Shown: positions 8,516-16,762 of the stretch, piece after piece | Position numbering within the stretch: the stretch's first letter is position 1 | Layout: each line of letters begins with the position of its first letter | The notes under the pieces: generated by a model | What the model was told of the DNA's origin: nothing | Databases searched by the model: none | What the model saw: the letters and a program-made list of their open reading frames with translations, nothing else | NCBI RefSeq assembly: GCF_002086695.1 | Contig: NZ_MVIH01000005.1 | Coordinates: 1 to 64,000, forward strand | Length of the DNA: 64,000 nucleotides | Source: Mycolicibacterium rhodesiae | Lineage (GTDB): Bacteria > Actinomycetota > Actinomycetes > Mycobacteriales > Mycobacteriaceae | Reading direction: 5' to 3' | Made by a program: the position numbers and the translations under genes

Positions 8516-9415
8516 TCATCTCTCCCGGTTCCGGCCGGTGGAGAACCGGGTGAAGACGGCACGGTAACCGGAATACAGAGCCAGGGACAGGGCGATCTGG
8601 ACTGTCGCGATCACCGCCGCGCCGGGCAGGTCGAACGTCACAATTCCTCGCGTATAGATCAGCACCGGCAGCGTGATCACACCTTTGGCGCCGGTGAATA
8701 AGACGATGCCGAACTCGTTGAGGGTCAACAGCAATACCAGGCTTCCGCCGGCCATCAGGGCCGGCCAGGCTTCGGGCATGATCACCGAACGCAGCACCCG
8801 CAGGGGAGAGGCACCCAGACTCGCCGCGACATCGAGCTGCTGGCGAGGTAGAAGCGCGAAGGCCGCCAACAGCGGGCGGATCACGAAGGGAGTGAAGAAG
8901 GTGATCTCGGCGGCTATCACCCCTGCCGGCGTGTACAACACGTTGAGCGCCGGTGACGAGCTCCCGCTGACGGTGGAGATCAGCGCATTCACCGCACCCG
9001 CGCTGCCGTAGAGAAACGTGAACGCCAACGTGATCAGAAACGACGGCAATGCAAGGACCGTATCGATGAGTCGGCCGACCACTGAGGAACCGCGAAATGG
9101 TACGAACGCCAACACGATTGCCAGGAAGGTGCCCAGCACGAGACAACCGGCGGTCGACGTCACGGCGATCGCCGCGGTGCGCCATAGGGCTGCCCGAAAT
9201 GCGGGCGAACCCAGAACTGACCCCCACGTGTCGGTACCGTGCCCACCGCCGCGAACTCTGGTCGACTCCATGCACACTCGCAACAACGGATAGACCGCGA
9301 CGAGCAGCACGATCAGCAGCGGCGGCAGCGTCCACCACAGCGGCTTCCCGCCGCGGACCGTCCGCCGCGCGGGTGCGGCGCCGGTCGGTACCGGCGGGTC
9401 GAGGAGCGCTGTCAT
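8516..9415 (-). CDS. ABC transporter permease, phosphonate importer, PhnU-like
   Basis: A 299-aa membrane permease beginning MTALLDPP at ATG 9415. The stop of the ATPase gene overlaps this start (ATGA), so the two are coupled. It has six to seven hydrophobic helices and an EAA motif (VAASLGASPLRVLRSVIMPEAWPAL). A much longer reading frame extends upstream, but that extension is the antisense-frame shadow of the ATPase gene. It pairs with the following permease as a heterodimeric channel. Confidence 0.87.
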   Translation of the reverse strand: MTALLDPPVPTGAAPARRTVRGGKPLWWTLPPLLIVLLVAVYPLLRVCMESTRVRGGGHGTDTWGSVLGSPAFRAALWRTAAIAVTSTAGCLVLGTFLAIVLAFVPFRGSSVVGRLIDTVLALPSFLITLAFTFLYGSAGAVNALISTVSGSSSPALNVLYTPAGVIAAEITFFTPFVIRPLLAAFALLPRQQLDVAASLGASPLRVLRSVIMPEAWPALMAGGSLVLLLTLNEFGIVLFTGAKGVITLPVLIYTRGIVTFDLPGAAVIATVQIALSLALYSGYRAVFTRFSTGRNRER

Positions 9416-10584
9416 CGACCCACCTGGACGAGCACGCCCGCAGGTTGCGGAAAGCGCAGCCCGACCTCGGTGCCCACCGCGTAGCCGGTGTGTCCCGGCG
9501 CATCCACTTCGATGGTGCGGTCTGCCACACCGTCCACCGACAACACCACACGGGTTGTCGCACCCCGCCACACCGATGCATTGACAGTGGCACGCAATGC
9601 TTCCGGATGGCCCAATCCCACGATCTGCAATACATGCGGCCGAATGCACAAGAGGGCCCGCGCACCGGGCGCCCAGTCGACCTTCCCGACGGCGGGTTGC
9701 GGTGCCTCGGCACTGACGGTCTTGTGCGCGATACTCACCAACGCGGAGGTGCCGATGACGCGGCCGATGGTGCAGGGGATCAGGTTGGCGCCGCCGAGAA
9801 AAGATGCCGTGAAACTCGTCGGCGGCCGCGTCCACAGGTTTTGGGCGGTATCGACATCCATCAGCCGCGCATCGTTCATCACCACGACGCGGTCGGCCAG
9901 CGCGAGCGCCTCGGCCTGGTCGTGGGTGACGTACAGCATCGCGGTGTCCGGCAGTGCTTCTTTGAGTTGCTGTAGTTCCGCCAGCATCGACTGACGAAGC
10001 CGGGCATCCAGGGCGGCCAGCGGCTCATCGAGGAGAAGCACCTTGGGGCGGATCGCCAAGGCACGCGCAATCGCCACTCGCTGCTGCTGTCCGCCGGAAA
10101 GCTCACGCGGCAAGCGCTTTCCGAATGACCCCATACCGACCATGTCGAGTGCTTCGGCAACGCGCGGACCGATTTCCCGGCGGGCGACCCGGTGTGACTT
10201 CAATCCGAAGGCGACGTTTTCGGCGACCCGCATGTGTGGGAACAATGCGTAGGACTGCAGCACGACCCCGATGCCCCGCTTCGACGGCGGCAGATCGGTG
10301 ACATCGCGTCCGCTGAGCCGGACCCTGCCTGCCGTCGGCCGGACGAATCCCGCCAGGGCGTTCAGCGCGGTCGACTTACCCGATCCGCTGGGTCCCAACA
10401 GCGCGACGGTCTCGCCAACGGAGACCCGCAGGTCGAAGTCGATCAGCGCATCGGTCAGATTCTTGCCGCGCCCGTAGCTCACCCGTACCCGATCAAAAGT
10501 GATGGCAGGGGCCGCGTCGGATACCGCAGGTGCCGACCGGCTGGCCGACGTGGCCTGAGATGAGCTGACGGCGATCTCGCTCAC
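9412..10584 (-). CDS. ABC transporter ATP-binding protein, phosphonate importer, PhnT-like
   Basis: A 390-aa protein from GTG 10584, one base after the stop of the substrate-binding protein gene. It has Walker A GPSGSGKST, Q-loop VVLQSYALFPHM, signature LSGGQQQRVAIARAL, Walker B VLLLDEPLAALD and an H-loop in YVTHDQAEA, followed by a ~130-residue C-terminal TOBE-like domain (VGTEVGLRFPQPAG). This is the MalK/PotA/FbpC-type importer ATPase layout, as used by PhnT. Its position between SBP and permeases defines the importer operon. Confidence 0.9.
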   Translation of the reverse strand: MSEIAVSSSQATSASRSAPAVSDAAPAITFDRVRVSYGRGKNLTDALIDFDLRVSVGETVALLGPSGSGKSTALNALAGFVRPTAGRVRLSGRDVTDLPPSKRGIGVVLQSYALFPHMRVAENVAFGLKSHRVARREIGPRVAEALDMVGMGSFGKRLPRELSGGQQQRVAIARALAIRPKVLLLDEPLAALDARLRQSMLAELQQLKEALPDTAMLYVTHDQAEALALADRVVVMNDARLMDVDTAQNLWTRPPTSFTASFLGGANLIPCTIGRVIGTSALVSIAHKTVSAEAPQPAVGKVDWAPGARALLCIRPHVLQIVGLGHPEALRATVNASVWRGATTRVVLSVDGVADRTIEVDAPGHTGYAVGTEVGLRFPQPAGVLVQVGR

Positions 10585-10585
10585 C

Positions 10586-11632
10586 TCAGTTCCCGGTGGC
10601 CTTCTGATAGGCGGCGACGTCGGCGTCGAGGTCGTTGAGTACCGCGTTCCAGTCCGGCGACCAGACCTGCACACCCTTGAGCAGGCCGGTGGGCGTGGTG
10701 GTATCCGACGAGCCGGCCGACGCCGAGACGACTGCGTCCTTGACCGGAATGCCCAAAGCATCTGTGGCGACGGTCTTTTGCACCGCATCGGACAGCAGGA
10801 AGCTCAACAACTTCTTGGCCGCCTCGACATGAGGTGCGCCCTTGGTGACACCTGCGACATAGGGCAGTGCGACCGTGGTTCGGGTGTGGTCGGCCATCTC
10901 GGGGAAGAAAATGACGAACTTCGAGCCGTCGTCCTTGATCGAGCCGAGATTCATCTGGACGTCACCGTTGGCCACCAACAGTTCGCCGTTGCTCACCTTG
11001 GGCTGCAACTTTCCGGTGGACGACGACGGTCCGACGTTGTTGGCCTGTAGCTTGCCCAGGTAGTCCAGCGCCCCCGGCGTGCCCATCAGATGCTGCAGCA
11101 GAACCAGCACCGCGGTTCCGTCGCCGGCCTGCCCGGGGGTCGAATACTGCACCTTGCCCTTGAATTCCGGCTTCAGTAGGTCGTCCCAGCTGACCGGCAT
11201 CGGGTTGGCGCCGGGATTGGCAATGAAACTCAGTGCATTGTTGACGATCGCCACGTACTTGCCGCCGGGGCCGACGAGGTCCGGCGAGATGCCGGTCGTG
11301 TCGGCGTCACCGGCTTGCAGCAGCCCGGACTTGTCCGCTTTCTGAATGAACGGCGGCAGAGTGACCAACAAGTCGGCCTGCGGATTGGATTGCTCTTTCT
11401 CCACCCGTGACACGACCTCGCCGGAACCCGCCTCGACGACGTTGACGTTGATCCCGGTGTCCTTGGTGAACTTCGCGAACTGACCCTTGTACCAGTTTCC
11501 CAGGCCGTCGGCGCTGTAGACAGTCAGCGTTGTGCCGCCGCCGGAGCTCGACGTGCCGGTACCGCCACACGCGCTGAGCAGTGTCGCGACGAGGGCGACG
11601 GTGGCCACCGCCGTCCAATTTCGAATCTTCAT
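10586..11632 (-). CDS. Lipoprotein substrate-binding protein of phosphonate (AEP-type) ABC importer, PhnS-like
   Basis: A 348-aa lipoprotein: signal peptide with lipobox LLSAC (Cys at about residue 23), a Gly/Ser linker, then a ferric/AEP-type (family 1) periplasmic-binding fold (TLTVYSADGLGNWYKGQFAKF). The ATG overlaps the HAD gene stop (TGATG). The family includes Fe3+ binders, but the neighbours (HAD phosphonatase, FAD amine oxidase, HD oxygenase, PhnF-type operator) favour aminoethylphosphonate as ligand. Anchored on the outer face of the cytoplasmic membrane, it would deliver ligand to the two permeases. Confidence 0.88.
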   Translation of the reverse strand: MKIRNWTAVATVALVATLLSACGGTGTSSSGGGTTLTVYSADGLGNWYKGQFAKFTKDTGINVNVVEAGSGEVVSRVEKEQSNPQADLLVTLPPFIQKADKSGLLQAGDADTTGISPDLVGPGGKYVAIVNNALSFIANPGANPMPVSWDDLLKPEFKGKVQYSTPGQAGDGTAVLVLLQHLMGTPGALDYLGKLQANNVGPSSSTGKLQPKVSNGELLVANGDVQMNLGSIKDDGSKFVIFFPEMADHTRTTVALPYVAGVTKGAPHVEAAKKLLSFLLSDAVQKTVATDALGIPVKDAVVSASAGSSDTTTPTGLLKGVQVWSPDWNAVLNDLDADVAAYQKATGN

Positions 11633-12336
11633 CAGTACCTTCCGGTTGCGCGGGTTTGGGTGATCAGGTCGGCGAATTCGGTCACGGTCGACACGATGTG
11701 GGTGGCCCCGGCGTCCCGCAGTTGCGCGGCGTTGTGCGCACCGGTGAGGGTGCCGGCCGCGACTCGGCAGCCGGCGCGCAGCGCGCTGTGGATGTCGCTG
11801 CTGGTGTCTCCCAGCGCCGCGACGTTGCCGACCGCGTCGGCTTGCAGACGCATCAGCGCTGTCAGGATCAGGTCGGGGTAAGGCCGGCCGCGAACGCCGT
11901 CGCCGGGGGCCAGTGTCAGATCGGCCAGCGACTGCCAACCGAGCGCGGCCAGCAGCTTGTCCTGGGTGGCGGCGCTGAATCCGGTGGTCAATGCGACTTT
12001 CACGCCGGCCTGCCTCAAGGCGGTGATGGCGTCGGCCGCCCCCGGAATCGGCCGGGCGTTGCCGGTATCGATCAGTTCGTCATAGGCCTGCTCGAAGGCC
12101 TGATTGGCCTGCTGCGCCAGCTCTTCGGTTCCGAACAGAGCGCGGAAGACGGCGATCTTCGACTGGCCCATGGTGTCGAGCACATAACGGCGCGCGCGTT
12201 CGCGTTCTTCGCCACTCGGCGGCAGGCCCGCCGCGGTGGCTGCAGCCTCGAAGGCCTCGACCACCAGGCCGTCGTCGGCCACCGTGGTGCCGGCCATATC
12301 GACGACCGCCAGTTGAATGCCGTTGTCCGCCATCAC
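11632..12336 (-). CDS. Phosphonatase-like HAD hydrolase (phosphonoacetaldehyde hydrolase family)
   Basis: A 234-aa HAD enzyme. The nucleophile motif is VVDMAGTTV (Asp13), matching the DxAGTT motif of phosphonoacetaldehyde hydrolase. In the cap domain MGQSKIAVFRAL lines up with the MGxxKIxxxRAL segment of PhnX, whose lysine (here Lys60) forms the Schiff base with phosphonoacetaldehyde. Later motifs are TTGFSAATQ and ALGDTSSDI. It therefore appears competent to cleave the C-P bond of phosphonoacetaldehyde to acetaldehyde and phosphate. The genes on both sides (FAD oxidase upstream, importer downstream) reproduce the known association of this hydrolase subfamily (TIGR03351) with a TIGR03364-type oxidase. 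Confidence 0.87.
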   Translation of the reverse strand: MMADNGIQLAVVDMAGTTVADDGLVVEAFEAAATAAGLPPSGEERERARRYVLDTMGQSKIAVFRALFGTEELAQQANQAFEQAYDELIDTGNARPIPGAADAITALRQAGVKVALTTGFSAATQDKLLAALGWQSLADLTLAPGDGVRGRPYPDLILTALMRLQADAVGNVAALGDTSSDIHSALRAGCRVAAGTLTGAHNAAQLRDAGATHIVSTVTEFADLITQTRATGRY

Positions 12337-12352
12337 TGTTCCTCGATTCCGC

Positions 12353-13468
12353 TCAGAGACCGATGAGTTCCGCGCTGTGCTCGGCGATCGCCGGTGCCAG
12401 CGTCATCCCGCGGCCACCGGGCCCGGTGATCACCCAGGAGTCGTCGCCGATCGGTCGCCGGCAGACCAGTTCGCTGGGGTCGACGCACTGGCTGTACACC
12501 CCCGCCCACCGCTGACGAACGGGCGGCAGGCGTCGTCCCAGAAACTCTTCGACCACCTCGACGAGATAGGAGTAGGGCGCCTCCTGCACGTCGAAGCCGA
12601 ACGGCTCGGTGTACTCGTGGGTGTCGCCGATGGTCAGCCCGCCGTGCAGTCGCTGCACGCATAGCAGCTGCATCCGGTCGGCTTTGGCAATCGGGTGCTG
12701 GGATTCGTTGTCCCGCAGATCATTCAGTGCGGCACCGTCGAAACCAGGGTAGTAACGGAAGCTGTCGCCGTCGGCGATCGCAGTGGTCAGGGGTTCGCCG
12801 AGAGGCTCGGTCTGCATCATCTGGAGTCGAACTCGTCGCACCGGGAGGTCTGCAGCGACCTCTCGGGTGAGCCCGCCGTGGGCGGCGCCCGGGCACAGCA
12901 GTACGACATCGCCTTCGTGGCGGCGGCCATGATCGTCGCGCACGACGCGACGCTCGATCGAGCGTGCTTCAGTGCCCGCGTGGAACGTGTACCGTTCGCT
13001 GCTTTCCAGATGTGCGCGGATGGCGGGCAACGCTTGGCGAGACTCCACCACTGCGTCGCGTGAACAGTGAAGTGCCGCAAGAAAACTACCGCGCAGCGCG
13101 GGGTTCAGTGCCCGGACCTCCCCGGGTTCGAGCACGCGGAAGCCGCGCCGCGGCGCGCCCGGGCGCCGCGAGACGTCTTCGGCCACGGCCAATTCACGCG
13201 CAGAACGCAGCAGGGTCAGTGATCCGGACGGGCGAAAGCCCACGCGGGGAACTCGCTCACCGATTTTCTCCCACAGTTCGCGTGCTCGCAGGGCGGCGTC
13301 GAGCTCGTGCTCCGCGCGTCCGGAAACCCATACGAGTCCGAAGTTGCGCACGGTGGCCCCGCGGGCCTCGACCTCGCGTTCGAGATGGACAACGGTATGT
13401 CCGCGCTCGATGGCTTCCCATGCGTGGGCGGTGCCCAGCACGCCGCCACCGACAATCGTCACCCGCAT
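12353..13468 (-). CDS. FAD-dependent amine oxidoreductase of phosphonate clusters (TIGR03364-like)
   Basis: A 371-aa DAO-fold flavoprotein: dinucleotide-binding motif VGGGVLGTAHAWEA at residues 6-19, an FAD-contact stretch near MQTEPLG, and a C-terminal motif VITGPGGRGMTLAPAI. Proteins of this type, found beside phosphonatase-like HAD hydrolases, are thought to deaminate a modified aminoethylphosphonate, giving phosphonoacetaldehyde. It is the first gene of the minus-strand operon, so it would be most directly controlled by the palindrome at 13544-13559. The start ATG 13468 leaves a leader of about 60 bases. Confidence 0.85.
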   Translation of the reverse strand: MRVTIVGGGVLGTAHAWEAIERGHTVVHLEREVEARGATVRNFGLVWVSGRAEHELDAALRARELWEKIGERVPRVGFRPSGSLTLLRSARELAVAEDVSRRPGAPRRGFRVLEPGEVRALNPALRGSFLAALHCSRDAVVESRQALPAIRAHLESSERYTFHAGTEARSIERRVVRDDHGRRHEGDVVLLCPGAAHGGLTREVAADLPVRRVRLQMMQTEPLGEPLTTAIADGDSFRYYPGFDGAALNDLRDNESQHPIAKADRMQLLCVQRLHGGLTIGDTHEYTEPFGFDVQEAPYSYLVEVVEEFLGRRLPPVRQRWAGVYSQCVDPSELVCRRPIGDDSWVITGPGGRGMTLAPAIAEHSAELIGL

Positions 13469-13534
13469 GAGTACCGAGGTTGTAGACCCAGAGCATCGGC
13501 GGTCCGACGGGGCGGTTCAGTCCACCTGAACAGA

Positions 13535-13570
13535 AGATTAACTATTGGTATAGACCAATTGGGGTAATCT
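13535..13570. promoter_or_regulatory. Divergent promoter pair with PhnF-type operator
   Basis: ATTGGT-ATAG-ACCAAT (13544-13559) is a perfect palindrome whose core TGGTATAGACCA is identical, as I recall it, to the PhnF operator described in M. smegmatis. Outward-facing TAATCT -10-like boxes flank it: 13540-13535 on the minus strand and 13565-13570 on the plus strand. The plus box ends 6 bases before ATG 13577, so that transcript may be leaderless. Binding by the GntR protein encoded at 14110 would block both promoters. Confidence 0.75.
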
Positions 13571-13576
13571 TGGTGG

Positions 13577-14113
13577 ATGACTCACGCTGAGGTGCTGGCC
13601 GAGACCGGGGCCCTGCTCGACTCGTTGCGCGGCGTATGGGATGAGGCCGTGGTCGACGAGCTCGACCACGCCTTGCAGTCCGCCGCTCGTGCCGTCGACG
13701 ACGGCGCCGATGACGAACTCGTGCTGGCCGCAGCACTTCACGATCTGGCGCACAGTCCGCTATACGTCGGCCCGGATCGGCACCGGCATGATGTCGCGGC
13801 GCGCAACTGGCTGAGCCCGCGATACGGTGCTCGGGTGGGTTGGCTTGCCGGGGCGCACGTCGCGGCCAAGCGCTATCTCGCTGCCACCGAACCCGGCTAC
13901 GCCGATGTGTTGTCCCCGACGTCCATCTCGTCACTGCGCGCGCAGGGTGGCGCAGCGATCGATGACGACATGATCTGCCACCCTTGGTGGTCCGACGGAC
14001 TTCGGTTGCGGCGCTACGACGATGCCGCCAAGGTCCCGGGGGCTCCGTCGATGAGCGTCGCGCAAGTCCTGGCCGTCGCCGAACGTGTACTCAGGCGGAG
14101 CAACACGACGTGA
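13577..14113 (+). CDS. PhnZ/TmpB-like HD-domain diiron oxygenase
   Basis: A 178-aa protein with the metal-ligand pattern of the HD-fold mixed-valent diiron oxygenases PhnZ/TmpB: His31 (DHALQSA), His55-Asp56 (AALHDLAHS), His71, His94 with Lys98 (GAHVAAKRYL) and Asp148/149 (RRYDDAAK). The SxxSLRAQGG segment (about 116-125) matches the substrate-contact region of PhnZ. PhnZ cleaves 2-amino-1-hydroxyethylphosphonate to glycine and phosphate. No Fe(II)/2-oxoglutarate hydroxylase (PhnY type) that would make the hydroxylated substrate is encoded here. The start ATG lies at the predicted transcription start. The gene overlaps the GntR start (GTGA). Confidence 0.82.
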   Translation: MTHAEVLAETGALLDSLRGVWDEAVVDELDHALQSAARAVDDGADDELVLAAALHDLAHSPLYVGPDRHRHDVAARNWLSPRYGARVGWLAGAHVAAKRYLAATEPGYADVLSPTSISSLRAQGGAAIDDDMICHPWWSDGLRLRRYDDAAKVPGAPSMSVAQVLAVAERVLRRSNTT

Positions 14114-14805
14114 GTAAAGTCCACCTTGTTCGCAGCGGGCTCGACGAACTCCTGGCCGGCCTGCAAGAAGGCGATCCCGTGCCCGCCGAGCGGGACTTGG
14201 CGGTACGGTTCGCGGTTGCTCGCGACACCGTGCGGCAAGCCTTACACGAACTGCTTCTGGAGGGTCGTGTCCAGCGGCGCGGGCGCGGTACTGTCGTGGC
14301 GAAACCAAAATTGGTGCAACCGCTTTCGTTGAAGTCCTACACCGAGGGCGCGGAGCAGATGGGCCGCAAACCGGGTCGTATCCTGGTGGCGTGGGAGGAG
14401 GTGGCGGCCACCGCTGATCTCTCCGCCGGCCTCGATGTCGGACTCGGATTGCCGGTCATGCATCTGGAGCGAGTGTTGCTTGCCGACAACGAACGCATCG
14501 GCCTGGAGAGCACCTACCTGCCGCTGCCCCGGTTCGCACGCCTCTATGACACCTTCGATCCGGAAACCTCGTTGTATGCCGCGATCCGCGCGACCGGCGT
14601 TCAGTTCGCGTCGGCGTTGGAGCGTATCGAGACCATCCTGCCAACACCGCGAGAGGCCGGTCTGCTGCTCACCACGACTGCGATGCCGATGTTGCATCTG
14701 CACCGTCGCTCACTGGACAGTGAGGGAAGGCCCATCGAGGTGGTCCGGGCGCTGTACCGCGGAGATCGCGTCGCCTTCCAGACGGTGCTCGTCGACGGTG
14801 CCTGA
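14110..14805 (+). CDS. GntR/HutC-family regulator, PhnF-like
   Basis: A 231-aa regulator starting at GTG 14110, overlapping the stop of the HD-oxygenase gene. The winged helix is at residues 8-65 (VPAERDLAVRFAVARDTVRQAL, then GRVQRRGRGTVVA), followed by a UTRA-type effector domain (VMHLERVLLADNERIGLESTYLP). HutC/UTRA regulators bind small acids, sugars or phosphonates. The PhnF-type palindrome in the divergent promoter is the obvious operator, so it probably represses both its own operon and the import/catabolic operon until an aminophosphonate or its breakdown product accumulates. Confidence 0.87.
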   Translation: MSKVHLVRSGLDELLAGLQEGDPVPAERDLAVRFAVARDTVRQALHELLLEGRVQRRGRGTVVAKPKLVQPLSLKSYTEGAEQMGRKPGRILVAWEEVAATADLSAGLDVGLGLPVMHLERVLLADNERIGLESTYLPLPRFARLYDTFDPETSLYAAIRATGVQFASALERIETILPTPREAGLLLTTTAMPMLHLHRRSLDSEGRPIEVVRALYRGDRVAFQTVLVDGA

Positions 14806-14821
14806 GTCAGCCCCCCAAAGT

Positions 14822-16234
14822 TCACACTCCCAGCAATGACTCGATCCCGCTGCGGGCGAAGTACAGCACGAAGCCGGCCGCGACGATCCACAGCAGCGGG
14901 CTGATCTCCCGGGCCTTGCCGGCAGCGGAGCGCACCACCACCCACGTGACGAACCCGACGCCGATGCCGTTGGCGATGGAGTAGCTGAACGGCATCACCG
15001 CGACAGTCAGAACGACAGGCAGCGCCACCGAGAATTCCGAGACGTCGACATGGCGCAGTTGGGAGAACATCATCGTCCCGACGATCACCAGCGCGGCCGC
15101 CGCGACTTCGGTCGGAACGATCTGCGCCAGCGGTCCGACGAACATCGCGGCCAGGAACAGCGCGCCGGTGACAAGGTTGGCCAGTCCGGTCTTGGCGCCC
15201 TCCTCGATGCCGGCCCCGGACTCGATGAAGACGGTGTTCGACGAGGCCGATGTCGCGCCGCCGACGACTGCGCCGGCGCCTTCGACGACGAGCGCCGAAC
15301 GCAATCGCGGGAAGTTGCCGCGCTCGTCGGCGAGCCCGGCTTCCCGGGACAGTCCGGTGAAGGTGCCCATTGCGTCGAAGAAGTTGGCGAACACCAGCGT
15401 GAAGACAAGCATTGTGGCGGCCAGGATGCCGATCCGCCCGAAACTGTCGAAACTGAAGGCGCCCACCAGAGATAGATCGGGAAGCGCGAACGGCGATCCC
15501 GACAGGCTGGGGACCGACAGTGTCCAGCCACCGTGGTTCTTGGTCGCAGGGCCCAGGTGCCAGATCGCTTCGATGATGACCGCGACGACGGTGCCGGCGA
15601 CCAGCCCCAGCAGGATCCCGCCCCGGACCTTGCGTACGACGAGGATGCCGGTGAGCAGGAGGGTGAACACGAACACTACCGTGGGCACGGTGCTGATCGA
15701 TCCTTGACCACCGCCGCCCAAACCAACTGGGGGAGAGGGTAATCCGGTCGACGAGATGAAGCCGGCGTCGACCAGTCCGATGAACATGATGAACAGCCCG
15801 ATGCCTGCGGTGATCGCCAGCTTGAGTTGCATGGGCACCGCGTCGAACACGAGCCGGCGTAGCCCGGTGACGGCCAGTGCGACGATGATGATGCCGTTGA
15901 TGACCACCAGGCCCATCGCTTCAGGCCAGCTGACCGTGCCCACCACGGTGGTCGCCAGGAACGAGTTGATGCCCAGCCCGGCGGCGAACGCGAACGGAAG
16001 CCGGGCGAACACGCCGAACAGGATGGTCATCACGCCTGCGGCCAGCGACGTGGTGGCCGACACCTGGGCGAACCCCAGTTTGTGTCCGGTCACATCGGCG
16101 GCCCCGGACAGGATGATCGGGTTCAACACGACGATGTAGGCCATCGCGATGAACGTGACCAGACCACCGCGAACCTCGGCGCCGATAGTCGACCCGCGGG
16201 CGGTGATCTCGAAGAAGCGGTCGAGACGATTCAC
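14822..16234 (-). CDS. AzgA-type (NCS2) purine permease
   Basis: A 470-aa protein with about 12-14 hydrophobic helices. Motifs are those of the AzgA/PbuG subgroup: MAYIVVLNPIIL in the first helix, GLGINSF, NFFDAMGTFTG, and the Ser/Glu-rich SSNTVFIESGAG. Members import hypoxanthine, guanine or adenine with protons. No purine-catabolic gene or purine riboswitch is visible beside it; the upstream gap to the next minus-strand gene is only 27 bases. The likely substrate is a purine base, exact specificity unknown. Confidence 0.9.
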   Translation of the reverse strand: MNRLDRFFEITARGSTIGAEVRGGLVTFIAMAYIVVLNPIILSGAADVTGHKLGFAQVSATTSLAAGVMTILFGVFARLPFAFAAGLGINSFLATTVVGTVSWPEAMGLVVINGIIIVALAVTGLRRLVFDAVPMQLKLAITAGIGLFIMFIGLVDAGFISSTGLPSPPVGLGGGGQGSISTVPTVVFVFTLLLTGILVVRKVRGGILLGLVAGTVVAVIIEAIWHLGPATKNHGGWTLSVPSLSGSPFALPDLSLVGAFSFDSFGRIGILAATMLVFTLVFANFFDAMGTFTGLSREAGLADERGNFPRLRSALVVEGAGAVVGGATSASSNTVFIESGAGIEEGAKTGLANLVTGALFLAAMFVGPLAQIVPTEVAAAALVIVGTMMFSQLRHVDVSEFSVALPVVLTVAVMPFSYSIANGIGVGFVTWVVVRSAAGKAREISPLLWIVAAGFVLYFARSGIESLLGV

Positions 16235-16261
16235 GCTTGGAACCCTAAGCGACGACGTATG

Positions 16262-16762
16262 TCAGGCGGGTGTAGCGGTGACCGGAATGGTGACGGTGCC
16301 CTGGCAAGCGCCACTGTCAATGGTGGTCTGGAATGTGCCGGCCAGTGATCCGTCGGGTTGTGGTGTGTAGGTCGTCACCGAATGCGCCGGGTCGTAGGTG
16401 ATCGTGCCGTCCGGCAGCGTGCAGTCCCATCGCCAGCTGTTCGACCGCGACCATTGCGAGCCCGTCCACACGAAGCTGGTCGATTGCACGGCGTTGTCCT
16501 TGGGTGTCGGGCCGTCGAGGACCGAGGCGGTGCAGACGTCGGCCGAACAGTCCGTGGTGATCTTGAACGAGGCGGTGTACGGCGTTTCCTGCTGTGTCGC
16601 GGCGACGGAGGTGCCCGACTTCTGATCGGTGTGGAAGGTGATCTTGTACCAACCACCCCAGAACGCCTCGTCGGCGTGGGCCACAGGTGCGGCGATGAGC
16701 ATGAGAGCGGCGCTCGACGCCACACCAAAAAGCTTGAAGCTAGCCAAAATAACTCTCGCCAC
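16262..16762 (-). CDS. Small secreted protein of unknown function
   Basis: About 166 aa from GTG 16762 (a longer frame to 16861 exists but overlaps the upstream gene). Signal peptide residues 1-31 (LFGVASSAALMLIAAPVAHA), then a mature domain starting DEAFWGGWYKITFHTD. Cysteines fall in CSADVC, WDCTLPDG and GACQG, which could form two disulphides. Proteins of this shape are found in mycobacteria but have no named function that I know. The start lies inside the end of the M15-like gene (stop 16740), so they are probably co-translated. Confidence 0.75.
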   Translation of the reverse strand: MARVILASFKLFGVASSAALMLIAAPVAHADEAFWGGWYKITFHTDQKSGTSVAATQQETPYTASFKITTDCSADVCTASVLDGPTPKDNAVQSTSFVWTGSQWSRSNSWRWDCTLPDGTITYDPAHSVTTYTPQPDGSLAGTFQTTIDSGACQGTVTIPVTATPA

